From the NCBI GenBank assembly GCA_938040315.1, contig CALHQW010000017.1, positions 1 through 64,000 of the forward strand: a stretch of DNA of 64,000 nt, in the 5' to 3' direction. Under the pieces are notes generated by a model that was not told the DNA's origin, did not search any database, and saw only the letters and a program-made list of their open reading frames with translations. A program made the translations under genes and the position numbers. Every line of letters starts with the position of its first letter. Position 1 is the first letter of the stretch. This stretch comes from an uncultured bacterium (GTDB lineage Bacteria > Hydrothermota > Tepidihabitantia > Tepidihabitantales > DTDR01). This document shows, one piece after another, positions 10,296 through 19,790 of the stretch.

Positions 10296-11272
10296 TCTTC
10301 TCTCCTTTTATTAAGAATTGCTTTTGCTAAACTATACATATAAAAAGTTCCGACTGGATCTTTTATTTTCTCAATCTCTTCCTCTAATATTTTATAGAAT
10401 TCTTCGTAATTTTTCTTTTCTTCATCAAGTAAAAGAATGGAAGTTAAAGCACTCATCATTTTTGCTCCTTGGTCAGAAACTTCCGGTGTTGGCCCCATAC
10501 AGCCAGTGCAGGGCCAATTAGCATTGATACAAAGATTTTTACAACCGCTTCTTGTTGCTGGTCCCAAACAAATAATTCCTTGTTCTAAAAAACAAGTATT
10601 TGGATCCGGCTGAATTTCTATCATTCTTTTTATCTTTGGCAGTTTTTTAGGAAATGTTTTATTTCTTTCACAGGTATCGCATAAAGATTTTGTTGGTGCT
10701 AAATAGGTTTTCTTTTCTATATTTTCATTAGCAAAAATTTTTTCCATCGCATCAATAATTAAACCAGTTGGTGGTGGACAGCCAGGAAGATAATAATCCA
10801 CTTCACAAATTTCATCTAAAGGAAAAACCTGATGATAAAATTCGGGTAATTCCATTTTTTCACCATTATAAGAAATCTCTTTTTGTGGTAAAATTTTTTT
10901 AGGATTATCGGTTGATTCGGTTTCAATAAATCCTCTTTTCAAAATATCTTCTTTACGATATAAATTTGCCAAACCGGGTATACAACCTTCTACTGCACAA
11001 GAACCAAAAGCAACCAATACCTTTGATTTCTTTCTTAAGAGTTTGGCCAAATATTCTTGTTCGGAATTTCTTATTGAACCATTAAAAAAACAGAAATCAA
11101 AATATCCGTCAGGCAATTTTTCCACATCTTTATATTTGGTATCAATTGCTACCGGCCAAAAGAGAATGTCAGCATTTTTAATCACATCCAAAATTTTTTC
11201 ATTTATATCTAATACTGCGATTTCACAACCGCCACACGAGGCAGCCCAATAAAAAGCAAATTTCTTTTTCAT
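10292..11272 (-). CDS. [NiFe] hydrogenase small subunit, MvhG/NuoB-like
   Basis: [33 protein letters not shown], and C-terminal Cys-rich region [34 protein letters not shown]. Confidence 0.87.
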   Translation of the reverse strand: MKKKFAFYWAASCGGCEIAVLDINEKILDVIKNADILFWPVAIDTKYKDVEKLPDGYFDFCFFNGSIRNSEQEYLAKLLRKKSKVLVAFGSCAVEGCIPGLANLYRKEDILKRGFIETESTDNPKKILPQKEISYNGEKMELPEFYHQVFPLDEICEVDYYLPGCPPPTGLIIDAMEKIFANENIEKKTYLAPTKSLCDTCERNKTFPKKLPKIKRMIEIQPDPNTCFLEQGIICLGPATRSGCKNLCINANWPCTGCMGPTPEVSDQGAKMMSALTSILLLDEEKKNYEEFYKILEEEIEKIKDPVGTFYMYSLAKAILNKRREE

Positions 11273-11278
11273 AGAAAA

Positions 11279-11306
11279 ATTATATTAAATTTAAAGGTAA
11301 AATCAA
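11279..11306 (-). promoter_or_regulatory. Promoter of the hydrogenase genes
   Basis: TTGATT-N16-TATAAT, then 6 nt to ATG 11272. Confidence 0.7.
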
Positions 11307-11327
11307 CAATTTCATTAGTTCTATTGA

Positions 11328-11355
11328 TTGACTTTATTTTTTCTTTTATTATAAT
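11328..11355 (+). promoter_or_regulatory. Promoter of rplS-yraN-comM
   Basis: TTGACT-N16-TATAAT, then 7 nt to ATG 11363. Confidence 0.8.
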
Positions 11356-11362
11356 ACTCCTT

Positions 11363-11746
11363 ATGGAAAAGAAGATTGCTGATTTTAAAGTGGGTGATAC
11401 TATAAAAGTTCATTTTAAATATTTTGAAGGGAATACCGAAAAACATGGTAGTTTTGAGGGAGTGGTTTTAGCAATCCGTGGGAAAAACGAAAGTAAAACC
11501 TTCACAGTAAGAAAAATTTCCTATGGTGTTGGAGTTGAAAGAATCTTTCCTTTATATTCTCCTTTAATTACTAAAATTGAAATCAAAAAAAGGGCAAAGG
11601 TAAGAAGAGCAAAACTTTATTATTTGCGAGAAAGAAAGAGTTTAAAATTAAAAAAGGAAAGAGTTGTCAGCAAAGAAGAATTGGAAAAGGAAGCGAAAAA
11701 AGAAGCAAGTGGAGTTAAAAGCGAAGAGGTTAAAAAAGAAAGTTAA
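11363..11746 (+). CDS. rplS: 50S ribosomal protein L19
   Basis: [34 protein letters not shown]...[23 protein letters not shown]...[14 protein letters not shown] 11363 rather than 11324, which lies upstream of the -35. Confidence 0.93.
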   Translation: MEKKIADFKVGDTIKVHFKYFEGNTEKHGSFEGVVLAIRGKNESKTFTVRKISYGVGVERIFPLYSPLITKIEIKKRAKVRRAKLYYLRERKSLKLKKERVVSKEELEKEAKKEASGVKSEEVKKES

Positions 11747-12108
11747 TGTCCTCTGCTTGCCAACCAGAGAAATTAAAGGGTAAAGAAGGTGAGAAATTTG
11801 CCCTAAATTATTTAATAAAAGAAGGTTATAAAATTTTAGAAAAAAATTATCATAAAAGATTTGGTGAAATTGACATTATTGCAGAAAAGGATGATGAGAT
11901 AATTTTTTTTGAAGTAAGAAGTAAAAGAAAAAATATTTTTTCGCCCCTCTTAACAATTAACCGAAGAAAAATTGAAAAATTAAAAATTTTGGCTTTAAAT
12001 TATGTAAGCGAAAAGGGAATTTTTGATAAACAAATAAGATTTGATATTATCGGTTTAACTAAAAATAATAAAGGTTTCCAGATTGAACATATCAAAAATG
12101 CTTTCTAA
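11746..12108 (+). CDS. YraN/UPF0102 family predicted endonuclease
   Basis: GKEGEKFALNYLIKEGYKILEKNYHKRFGEIDIIAEKDDEIIFFEVRSKR. Confidence 0.87.
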   Translation: MSSACQPEKLKGKEGEKFALNYLIKEGYKILEKNYHKRFGEIDIIAEKDDEIIFFEVRSKRKNIFSPLLTINRRKIEKLKILALNYVSEKGIFDKQIRFDIIGLTKNNKGFQIEHIKNAF

Positions 12109-13639
12109 ACTTTATTCGGCCTCTGTTTATGGAATCGATGGATTTTTAGTAACCGTTGAAGTTGACCTTTCCATGGGACTTCCGGGGATCAATATTGTTG
12201 GACTTCCTGACACAGCAGTAAAGGAATCACAACATCGGGTCCAAGCAGCAATAAAAAATAATGGCTATCCCTTTCCTTTAAGAAAAATTACCATTAACTT
12301 AGCACCCGCCGATATTAAAAAAGAAGGCGCAGCTTTTGATTTACCAATTGCCTGTGGTATTCTGGCAGCCTTTGGAATTATTAGACAAACAATTTTTGAA
12401 AAATTTATCCTTTTAGGCGAACTGGCGTTAGATGGTTTATTAAGACCAGTGAAAGGTGTTTTATCGATGAGTTTGATGGCAAAACAACTTGGGTTTTCGG
12501 GAATTATTTTGCCCAAAGAAAATGCCAAAGAAGCAGCCATTGTGAAAGATCTCTCCATCTATGGCTTTTCCCATCTAAATGAAGTTGTCAATTTTCTTAA
12601 TGGTTCATTAAATTGGGAAGAGACAAAAGTAGATATTAACGAAATTTTTAATAATTATTCAGAATACAATATTGATTTTGCTGATGTAAAAGGACAACTT
12701 CATGCTAAAAGAGCCTTAGAAATAGCTGCCGCCGGAAGTCACAATGTCTTAATGATTGGTCCACCGGGAGCAGGAAAAACAATGCTAGCAAGAAGATTAG
12801 TAACAATTTTACCAAAAATGGAATTGGAAGAGGCATTAGAGACAACCAAAATTCATAGTGTGGCTGGTCTTCTACCATCTAATCAATCTTTAATAGCAAC
12901 TCGACCTTTTCGGGCTCCCCATCATAGTATTTCGGAAGCTGGCCTCATTGGTGGTGGCGCAGTTCCTAAACCCGGTGAGGTTTCTTTAGCCCATAACGGA
13001 GTTTTATTTTTAGATGAATTACCCGAGTTTCACCGGGATGTATTAGAATCTTTAAGACAGCCTTTAGAAGATGGTTTTATTACAATCGGTCGAAGTAAAT
13101 TAACAGTTTCTTATCCTGCTCGGTTTATGCTCGTTGCGGCAATGAATCCCTGTCCTTGCGGTTATTTTGGTGACCTTTATAAAAATTGTACCTGCCCAAT
13201 AACCGCGGTTAAAAAATATCGCCAAAAGGCTTCCGGTCCACTTCTTGATAGAATTGATATCCATATTGAAGTTCCTTCATTAAAATTTGAAGAATTAAGT
13301 TCAAAAGAACCTGGCGAAAACTCCCAAAAAATTAGAGAAAGAGTGGAAAAAGCAAGAAAAATTCAGTTAGAAAGATTTAAAGGGTTAAAGAAAAGAAAGC
13401 CAATATTTGCCAATTCCCAAATGGATCATAAGGATATTAAAAAATTTTGTGAAATAAGTGAAAAGAGCCAGAATTTAATTAAATTGGCAATGGAAAAATT
13501 CGGTCTTTCGGCACGAGCCTATGATCGTATTTTAAAAGTAGCAAGAACAATCGCTGATTTGGAAGGCGAAGAGAAAATTAAAGAAAGTCATATCGCGGAA
13601 GCAATTCAATATCGGAGTTTTGATAAAATAATTTTTTAA
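12098..13639 (+). CDS. comM: YifB/ComM-family Mg chelatase-like AAA+ ATPase
   Basis: KLYSASVYGIDGFLVTVEVDLSMGLPGINIVGLPDTAVKES; Walker A GPPGAGKTMLARRL; NGVLFLDELPEF; NPCPCGYFGD. Confidence 0.92.
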   Translation: MLSKLYSASVYGIDGFLVTVEVDLSMGLPGINIVGLPDTAVKESQHRVQAAIKNNGYPFPLRKITINLAPADIKKEGAAFDLPIACGILAAFGIIRQTIFEKFILLGELALDGLLRPVKGVLSMSLMAKQLGFSGIILPKENAKEAAIVKDLSIYGFSHLNEVVNFLNGSLNWEETKVDINEIFNNYSEYNIDFADVKGQLHAKRALEIAAAGSHNVLMIGPPGAGKTMLARRLVTILPKMELEEALETTKIHSVAGLLPSNQSLIATRPFRAPHHSISEAGLIGGGAVPKPGEVSLAHNGVLFLDELPEFHRDVLESLRQPLEDGFITIGRSKLTVSYPARFMLVAAMNPCPCGYFGDLYKNCTCPITAVKKYRQKASGPLLDRIDIHIEVPSLKFEELSSKEPGENSQKIRERVEKARKIQLERFKGLKKRKPIFANSQMDHKDIKKFCEISEKSQNLIKLAMEKFGLSARAYDRILKVARTIADLEGEEKIKESHIAEAIQYRSFDKIIF

Positions 13640-13640
13640 T

Positions 13641-14951
13641 ATGGAGTTAAAAGAAAAAATATTAAAAAAAGAAGCAATTGTTGGTGTTGTTGGGCTTGGT
13701 TATGTAGGACTTCCTTTGATAATTGCTATTGGTGAAGCCGGTTTCAAAACGATTGGAATAGATACTGATAAAGAAAAAGTAGCCAAAGTAAAGCGTGGAG
13801 AAAGTTATTTAGAGGATGTAAAAAGTGAAGAGATTAAAAACCTTATTAAAAAAGGCTTATTAAAGGCTTACAATACTTATGAAAAAATAGAAGAATGTGA
13901 TATCATAAATATTGCCGTGCCCACTCCTTTTACTCCAACCAAAGATCCGGACATCTCTTCAATTATTGATGCGGGCAAAGAGATTAGCAAAAGGATGAGA
14001 AAAGGACAATTGATAATTTTAAGGAGTACCACTTATCCGGAAACTACGGAAAAAGTTTTAAAACCAATTTTAGATAAAAGCGGTTTAAAAATTGGTAAAG
14101 ATTATTTCTTATCTTTTGCTCCGGAAAGGATTGATCCCGGAAATAAAATTTGGACAATCAAAAATACACCCGTAGTGGTTGGTGGCGTTACTGAAAAATG
14201 TACTTATCTAACAAAAATTTTTTACGAGAAAATTGTTAATAAAGTTGTTCCAGTTTCTTCACCCCGTGTTGCTGAAATGGCGAAATTATTAGAAAATATT
14301 TTTCGCAGTGTGAATATTGCCTTGGTAAATGAACTTGCTCTTTTATGTGAAAGAATGGGAAATATTAATGTCTGGGAGGTAATTTCTGCGGCATCTACTA
14401 AACCTTTTGGTTTTATGCCCTTTTATCCCGGTCCAGGGATTGGTGGTCATTGTATTTTAGTTGACCCTTATTATCTCTCTTGGAAAGCCAAAGAATACGA
14501 TTTTCACCTAAATTTTATTGAACTGGCTGCAGAAACGAATGAGTATATGCCTTTCTTTGTGGTTAATAAACTTTTTGATATTTTAGGTCAGAATAAAGTT
14601 AAAATAAAGGATGCGGAAATTCTTATCTTGGGAGCAGCCTTTAAAAGAGATGTGAGTGATACCAGAAATTCGCCGACAATCAAAATTATCTCGCTTTTAG
14701 AAGGAAAGGTAAAAAAGATTTATTATAATGACCCTTATGTTCCCACTTTAAAAGTAAACAATAAAGAATATCATTCAGTGAAATTAAGCAAAAATTTATT
14801 AAAGAAAGTTGACTGTGTCTTAATTGCTACTGATCACTCAATTTATAATTATAATTGGCTTTTAGAAAATGCCCGACTCATTTTTGATACAAGAAATGCC
14901 ATAAAAAAGAAAAATAAAAAAGTTTATCTTTTAGGTTGTAATATATTTTAA
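13641..14951 (+). CDS. Nucleotide sugar dehydrogenase (UDP-N-acetylhexosamine/UDP-glucose dehydrogenase family)
   Basis: VGVVGLGYVGLPLIIAIGEAGF, LENIFRSVNIALVNELA, FYPGPGIGGHCILVDPYYL, GAAFKRDVSDTRNSP. Confidence 0.9.
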   Translation: MELKEKILKKEAIVGVVGLGYVGLPLIIAIGEAGFKTIGIDTDKEKVAKVKRGESYLEDVKSEEIKNLIKKGLLKAYNTYEKIEECDIINIAVPTPFTPTKDPDISSIIDAGKEISKRMRKGQLIILRSTTYPETTEKVLKPILDKSGLKIGKDYFLSFAPERIDPGNKIWTIKNTPVVVGGVTEKCTYLTKIFYEKIVNKVVPVSSPRVAEMAKLLENIFRSVNIALVNELALLCERMGNINVWEVISAASTKPFGFMPFYPGPGIGGHCILVDPYYLSWKAKEYDFHLNFIELAAETNEYMPFFVVNKLFDILGQNKVKIKDAEILILGAAFKRDVSDTRNSPTIKIISLLEGKVKKIYYNDPYVPTLKVNNKEYHSVKLSKNLLKKVDCVLIATDHSIYNYNWLLENARLIFDTRNAIKKKNKKVYLLGCNIF

Positions 14952-14954
14952 ATT

Positions 14955-15539
14955 ATGAAATTAAAACTTTATTTAGGAGTAAGTATCTTTACCAGTTATT
15001 TTGAAGATTTTAAATCAAAGGCGATTGATACTCTTTTTTTAGAAATCAAAAAGGATAATTTTTGGGGATTTTATTCTTTATTAACTCTTGAAGAACTCTC
15101 CTCTTTGCCATCGCCTTTAAAAGAAAACACCTTTAATTTGATTAGCGAAACTAAATTGTACCTCTGTGAATTTAATCCGGAAGATATTGCGGAATTAACT
15201 AATGCTTACTTATCAGAAAAAATTATTGCGCCAGAAATGGAACTCTCGGCTTGCCATTTTGCGATTGCCACCATTAATGAGATGGATATTTTTGTCTCCG
15301 TTGATACTACTTATGCAGCAAATGAAATTCTTTATCGAAGATTCAAAAAAATAAACCAAAAATTTGGTTATGTAAAAACTCCGGAGATAAGAATGCCCGA
15401 AGAAATTACCGGCATTCCTGGACCTTACCAAAACTTAAAACTAATCTACCAATCAAGAAAACAAAAATACGAAAAAATGAAAGAGGAAAACCTATCCCTT
15501 TTGGATTTTCTTAACTCTTTATTGAAAAAGAAATTTTAA
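14955..15539 (+). CDS. PIN-domain-like protein, probably catalytically degenerate
   Basis: PIN-like layout (KLYLGVSIFTSYFED...LEELSSLPSP...HFAIATINEMDIFVSVDTTYAAN), but Asp of YLDTS and DDALH-type motifs is replaced. Confidence 0.55.
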   Translation: MKLKLYLGVSIFTSYFEDFKSKAIDTLFLEIKKDNFWGFYSLLTLEELSSLPSPLKENTFNLISETKLYLCEFNPEDIAELTNAYLSEKIIAPEMELSACHFAIATINEMDIFVSVDTTYAANEILYRRFKKINQKFGYVKTPEIRMPEEITGIPGPYQNLKLIYQSRKQKYEKMKEENLSLLDFLNSLLKKKF

Positions 15540-16723
15540 GCACCAAACTTCTTTAATCGTAAAGAATAAGCCAGAAGAAGGGGAAGAACTTTGGTAGCCT
15601 TAAAAATTCCTAAACTTCCTTTTTGACAACTTTTTTCACAAAATTTTACTTTTTCATTATTTCGGGAAAAAGAAGAATACAAAAGAAAGGGCGAAGGATG
15701 CCAAGAATGGCCTTTTATTAAGGCGGGAGTGGAATGATCTGAAGTGATGGCAATTACTGAAAAATTTAATTTTAAAATTTGGGGCAAAAGAGAATCAAAT
15801 TTCTCAATCAATGAAACTTTTCTTTCAAAATCGCCATCTTCACCGGCAGTATCTATTTCTTTAAAATGAAGATAGAAAAAATCATAATTTTCATAATTTC
15901 TTTTTAACTCTTCTATTTCCTCTTCCCAACTACTGATAGAAGATTTGATAACATCCATCCCAACTAAAGAGGCGATTCCTTTATACATTGGATAAGTAGC
16001 AATTGCTAAACTTTTTAATTGATACCTTTCGCAGAAATTTTCAATTTGGGGCACTTTGCTATATCCACGTAAAAGAAAGTAATTAGCCTTTTCTTCGTCT
16101 TTTAAGATTTCTGCACCTTTTTCTATTAAAATTTTTAAAATTTCGCTTGTTTTCTTACTCTCTTCTGACAGAGATGCCGGTAAAAAAGGTGGCAAACCAT
16201 CTTTTTGCGGATCAGTCTCCTTTATTTCTTCGAGCAAATTTTCTCCTTTTATTAAAATTACAAAACGATGTTCAATTCCCGGATGAAATTCAATCTCGCA
16301 ATCTTTGATAAATTTTATTTCCTTTTGTAATTTTTCACATAACCTTTTGTTCTCCTCACTATTTATTCTACCGGCTCTTCGGGAGACTATTTTACCATTT
16401 TTTAAAGTTGCAAAATTTCCTCTTATCGCCAAAGTATTTTCATTCAATTTTAATCCTAATCCCAAAGCCTCTAATACTCCCCGTCCAATTTTAATCTCCA
16501 AAGGATCATAGCCAAAAAGTGCTAAATGGCCGGGACCGGAACCGGGAGTAATACCATAATCAACCGAAATTACCAATCCTAACTCACTTTTCCTTGTCAA
16601 TTCATCAAGATTAGGAGTATTTGCCTTATCTAATTCAGTTTTTCCATTAATTGGCAAACCTCCCAAACCATCTAAAACAATTAATAAGATTTTATTCTCA
16701 TTTTTAATAATTAATTCTTTCAT
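15536..16723 (-). CDS. apgM: 2,3-bisphosphoglycerate-independent phosphoglycerate mutase, archaeal type
   Basis: LLIVLDGLGGLP, GSGPGHLALFGYDP, GRGVLEALGLGL, RGNFATL, FYLHFKEIDTAGEDGD, TSDHSTPALIKGHSWHPSPFLLYS. Confidence 0.9.
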   Translation of the reverse strand: MKELIIKNENKILLIVLDGLGGLPINGKTELDKANTPNLDELTRKSELGLVISVDYGITPGSGPGHLALFGYDPLEIKIGRGVLEALGLGLKLNENTLAIRGNFATLKNGKIVSRRAGRINSEENKRLCEKLQKEIKFIKDCEIEFHPGIEHRFVILIKGENLLEEIKETDPQKDGLPPFLPASLSEESKKTSEILKILIEKGAEILKDEEKANYFLLRGYSKVPQIENFCERYQLKSLAIATYPMYKGIASLVGMDVIKSSISSWEEEIEELKRNYENYDFFYLHFKEIDTAGEDGDFERKVSLIEKFDSLLPQILKLNFSVIAITSDHSTPALIKGHSWHPSPFLLYSSFSRNNEKVKFCEKSCQKGSLGIFKATKVLPLLLAYSLRLKKFGA

Positions 16724-19332
16724 TTTGTTGTTATCTGATTAAATTTCTTTTTCCTTAAAATAATCTCGGCTTGGGCTGATGCTAAGATTGCCTTCGGAAC
16801 TCGATAGGGACTACAACTTACATAATCCATTCCTAATTTCCTAGCAAATAAAATACTTTTCTCATCTCCGCCGTGTTCACCACAAATACCAATTTTAATA
16901 TTTCTCTTTACCCTTCTCGCACTCTTAACAGAGTTAGCAATTAAAGAGCCAACTCCTTTTTCATCAATTGTTTTAAAAGGCTCAAAATCAATTATCTTTT
17001 TTTGTTCATAAGAAATTAAGAATTTTGCTGAATCATCTCGCGAGAAACCAAAAACAAATTGGGTCAAATCGTTAGTTCCGTAAGAGAAAAAATCAACGTA
17101 CTTTGCTAATTCTTGAGCAATCAAACAAGCCCGAGGAGTTTCCATCATTGTGCCAATTTTGTAATTTAGTTTTAAACCCCTTTTTTCAAAAACCTCTTTA
17201 CTTACCTTTTCAATAATCTCTTTCTGTGATAAAAATTCTTCCAAAACCGATACCAAAGGAATCATAATTTCTAAATCGACTTCTATCCCCTCTTTCTTAA
17301 CTTCACAAGCAGCCTCCAAAATTGCTCTTATCTGCATTTCGGTTATTTCCGGATAGATAATCCCTAAACGACATCCTCTTAATCCCATCATTGGATTATG
17401 TTCGGCTAATTCTTCAATCTTTCTTATCAAAGTCTCCTCATTAACATTAAGTTCTTTTGCTAATTCCTTAATTGCTTCAATTTTTTCTTTTGGTGGCAAA
17501 AATTCATGAAGAGGTGGGTCAAGGGTTCTAATAGTCACTGGCAGTCCATTCATTACTCTAAATAATTCTTTAAAATCCTCTTTTTGAAAAGGTAAAAGTT
17601 TCGAAAGAATTTCTTTTCTTTCTTCTTTCTCCTTTGCTAAAATCATTAATTGGACATATTTAATTCGCTCAGGAGCAAAAAACATATGTTCGGTCCTTGC
17701 CAAACCAATTCCTTTTGCACCCATCTTTCTCGCATTTTCCGCATCAATCGGTGTATCAGCATTTGCTCTCACTTTCATTTTGGCAATCTTTTCAGCCCAA
17801 GATAGAAGAAGTTTCAGTTCTTCTGGAAATTCAGATTTTATTAAAGGAACCTCACCTTTAATAATTTCTCCGGTTGTGCCATTAATTGAAATTTTATCAC
17901 CCTCTTTTAAAATGATATCTTTTATTTTTAATATTTTCTTTTCCATATCAATATTAATATCTGAACAACCAACAATACAAGGTTTTCCCATACCCCGGGC
18001 AACAACTGCCGCATGGGAAGTTTCGCCACCGGTAGTAGTAACAAAGCCTTCTGCTCTTGCCATTCCCGCCACATCATCCGCCTTTGTAAAATCTCTTACC
18101 AAAATTACTTTTCTATTTTCATTTGCCCTTTCAATTGCTTTTTCGGCAGTTAAAACAATCTCACCAACGGCGCAACCAGGTGATGCTGGTTTCCCTTTCG
18201 CAATTATCTCCAAAGGATAATTAGGATCAAAAGTTGGATGAAGAAAATAATCAATATCCTCACCACTGATTCTCATAATTGCTTCTTCTTTAGTAATTAG
18301 TTTTTCTTTTACCATCTCACAAGCAATCTTTACTCCTGCCAAAGGAGTTCTTTTTGCTGCGCGAGTTTGGAGAAAATATAATTTACCATCCTCAATCGTA
18401 AATTCCACATCCTGAACATCCTTTAATTTTTTCTCTAATTTCTTAACATATTTTTCCAATTTAATATATACCTGAGGTAATTTTTCTTTTAAAACCTCCA
18501 AAGGCAAAGGAGTTACATGACCAGCAACCAAATCTTCGCCTTGGGCTTGAAAAAGAAATTCACCATAAATATTATTTTCACCATTCTTAACATTTCTGGT
18601 AAAGAGTACACCGGTACCACTTTTTTCATTCCAATTACCAAAAACCATTGTTTGAATATTTACCGCAGTCCCTAAATCCTCGGGTATTTGATAAATCTTT
18701 CGATACTCTTTAGCCCGCGGATTATTCCAAGAATTAAAAACTCCTTCAATTGCCATTTTTAAACATTCATAGGGATCCTGAGGAAAATCTCTTTTTGTTC
18801 TTTCATAAAAAAGTTCTTTATATTTTTCAATTATCTTTTCTCTGTTGCCAGAAATTTTTGAAAATTCCTCTCTCTTTATACCAAAAATAACATCCGAAAA
18901 AATTTCAATAAACCTTTTATAAATGTCATAAGCAAAATCCGGATTATTGGTCCTTTCAATTATCCCTTTAACTACTTCATCATTAATTCCTAAATTTAAA
19001 ATTGTATCCATCATCCCGGGCATGGAAAATTTAGCACCACTTCTAACAGAAATAAGCAAAGGATTATTTTTATTGCCAAATCTTTTCTTTGTTTTCTTTT
19101 CTAAATATTTAATCCCTAAATAAACTTCTTCCCAAAGACCTTTGGGAAATTTTCTGTTTTTCAAATAATACCGACAAGCAGAAGTAGCAATAATAAATGC
19201 CGGTGGCACTGGTAAACCCATTTGGGATAAAAGATAAAGTCCAGCACCTTTGCCACCAAGAATTTCCTTTAATCTATCTCTATTTTTAATATTTAAATTA
19301 TCAGAAAGAAAATATACCCATCTTCTTTTCAT
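16720..19332 (-). CDS. ppdK: Pyruvate, phosphate dikinase
   Basis: GGKGAGLYLLSQMGLPVPPAFII, ...TTTGGETSHAAVVARGMGKPCIVGC, GIGLARTEHMF, C-terminal IGICGEHGGDEKSILFARKLGMDYVSCSPYRVP. Confidence 0.95.
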   Translation of the reverse strand: MKRRWVYFLSDNLNIKNRDRLKEILGGKGAGLYLLSQMGLPVPPAFIIATSACRYYLKNRKFPKGLWEEVYLGIKYLEKKTKKRFGNKNNPLLISVRSGAKFSMPGMMDTILNLGINDEVVKGIIERTNNPDFAYDIYKRFIEIFSDVIFGIKREEFSKISGNREKIIEKYKELFYERTKRDFPQDPYECLKMAIEGVFNSWNNPRAKEYRKIYQIPEDLGTAVNIQTMVFGNWNEKSGTGVLFTRNVKNGENNIYGEFLFQAQGEDLVAGHVTPLPLEVLKEKLPQVYIKLEKYVKKLEKKLKDVQDVEFTIEDGKLYFLQTRAAKRTPLAGVKIACEMVKEKLITKEEAIMRISGEDIDYFLHPTFDPNYPLEIIAKGKPASPGCAVGEIVLTAEKAIERANENRKVILVRDFTKADDVAGMARAEGFVTTTGGETSHAAVVARGMGKPCIVGCSDINIDMEKKILKIKDIILKEGDKISINGTTGEIIKGEVPLIKSEFPEELKLLLSWAEKIAKMKVRANADTPIDAENARKMGAKGIGLARTEHMFFAPERIKYVQLMILAKEKEERKEILSKLLPFQKEDFKELFRVMNGLPVTIRTLDPPLHEFLPPKEKIEAIKELAKELNVNEETLIRKIEELAEHNPMMGLRGCRLGIIYPEITEMQIRAILEAACEVKKEGIEVDLEIMIPLVSVLEEFLSQKEIIEKVSKEVFEKRGLKLNYKIGTMMETPRACLIAQELAKYVDFFSYGTNDLTQFVFGFSRDDSAKFLISYEQKKIIDFEPFKTIDEKGVGSLIANSVKSARRVKRNIKIGICGEHGGDEKSILFARKLGMDYVSCSPYRVPKAILASAQAEIILRKKKFNQITTK

Positions 19333-19333
19333 T

Positions 19334-19561
19334 TTACCTCCTTAAAAGGGAAATCAAAAAGAAAATTATTGTTAAAATTATTGAAAGAATTATTGAAGTG
19401 ATAATAGGAAAATAAAAAATAAAATTCTCTCTTTTAATTATAATATCTCCGGGTAAGGTAAAAAGTTTTAATTTTGGCGAAAGATAAATAAGTAAAGAAA
19501 TCACCAAAAATATAATCCCTAAAAAGAAGAAAAATTTACTAAAAAAAAGACGATTAATCAC
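19334..19561 (-). CDS. DUF2905-family small membrane protein
   Basis: Two TM segments around LPGDIIIKRENFIFYFPIITSIILSI. Confidence 0.75.
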   Translation of the reverse strand: MINRLFFSKFFFFLGIIFLVISLLIYLSPKLKLFTLPGDIIIKRENFIFYFPIITSIILSIILTIIFFLISLLRR

Positions 19562-19784
19562 TTTTCTGCGATAAAAAATCCTCTAAAAACTCTTTTGCCT
19601 TTTCAAAATCTTCTTCTAAAACTAAAATTTCTCCCCATTCACTATACATCATCTTGGCAATTCCATCAAAATAAGGCAAATCATAGGAACGGATAACTGC
19701 TTTAATACCAATACTTTCTAAAAAACTTTGGATAGTAATTGCTTCTATTTCACTTTTTGGCTTATACAATACTTTTAGTTCCAT
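19554..19784 (-). CDS. DUF2007-family small protein
   Basis: KVLYKPKSEIEAITIQSFLESIGIKAVIRSYD...WGEILVLEEDFEKAKEFLEDFL. Confidence 0.65.
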   Translation of the reverse strand: MELKVLYKPKSEIEAITIQSFLESIGIKAVIRSYDLPYFDGIAKMMYSEWGEILVLEEDFEKAKEFLEDFLSQKSD

Positions 19785-19790
19785 TATAAA

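Noticed and set aside
17780-18220. Plus-strand 146-aa ORF inside ppdK
   Set aside because: Low-complexity antisense shadow of a strongly conserved gene. The same reasoning applies to 7745..7975, 9140..9445, 23040..23297, 29162..29458 and similar nested ORFs.
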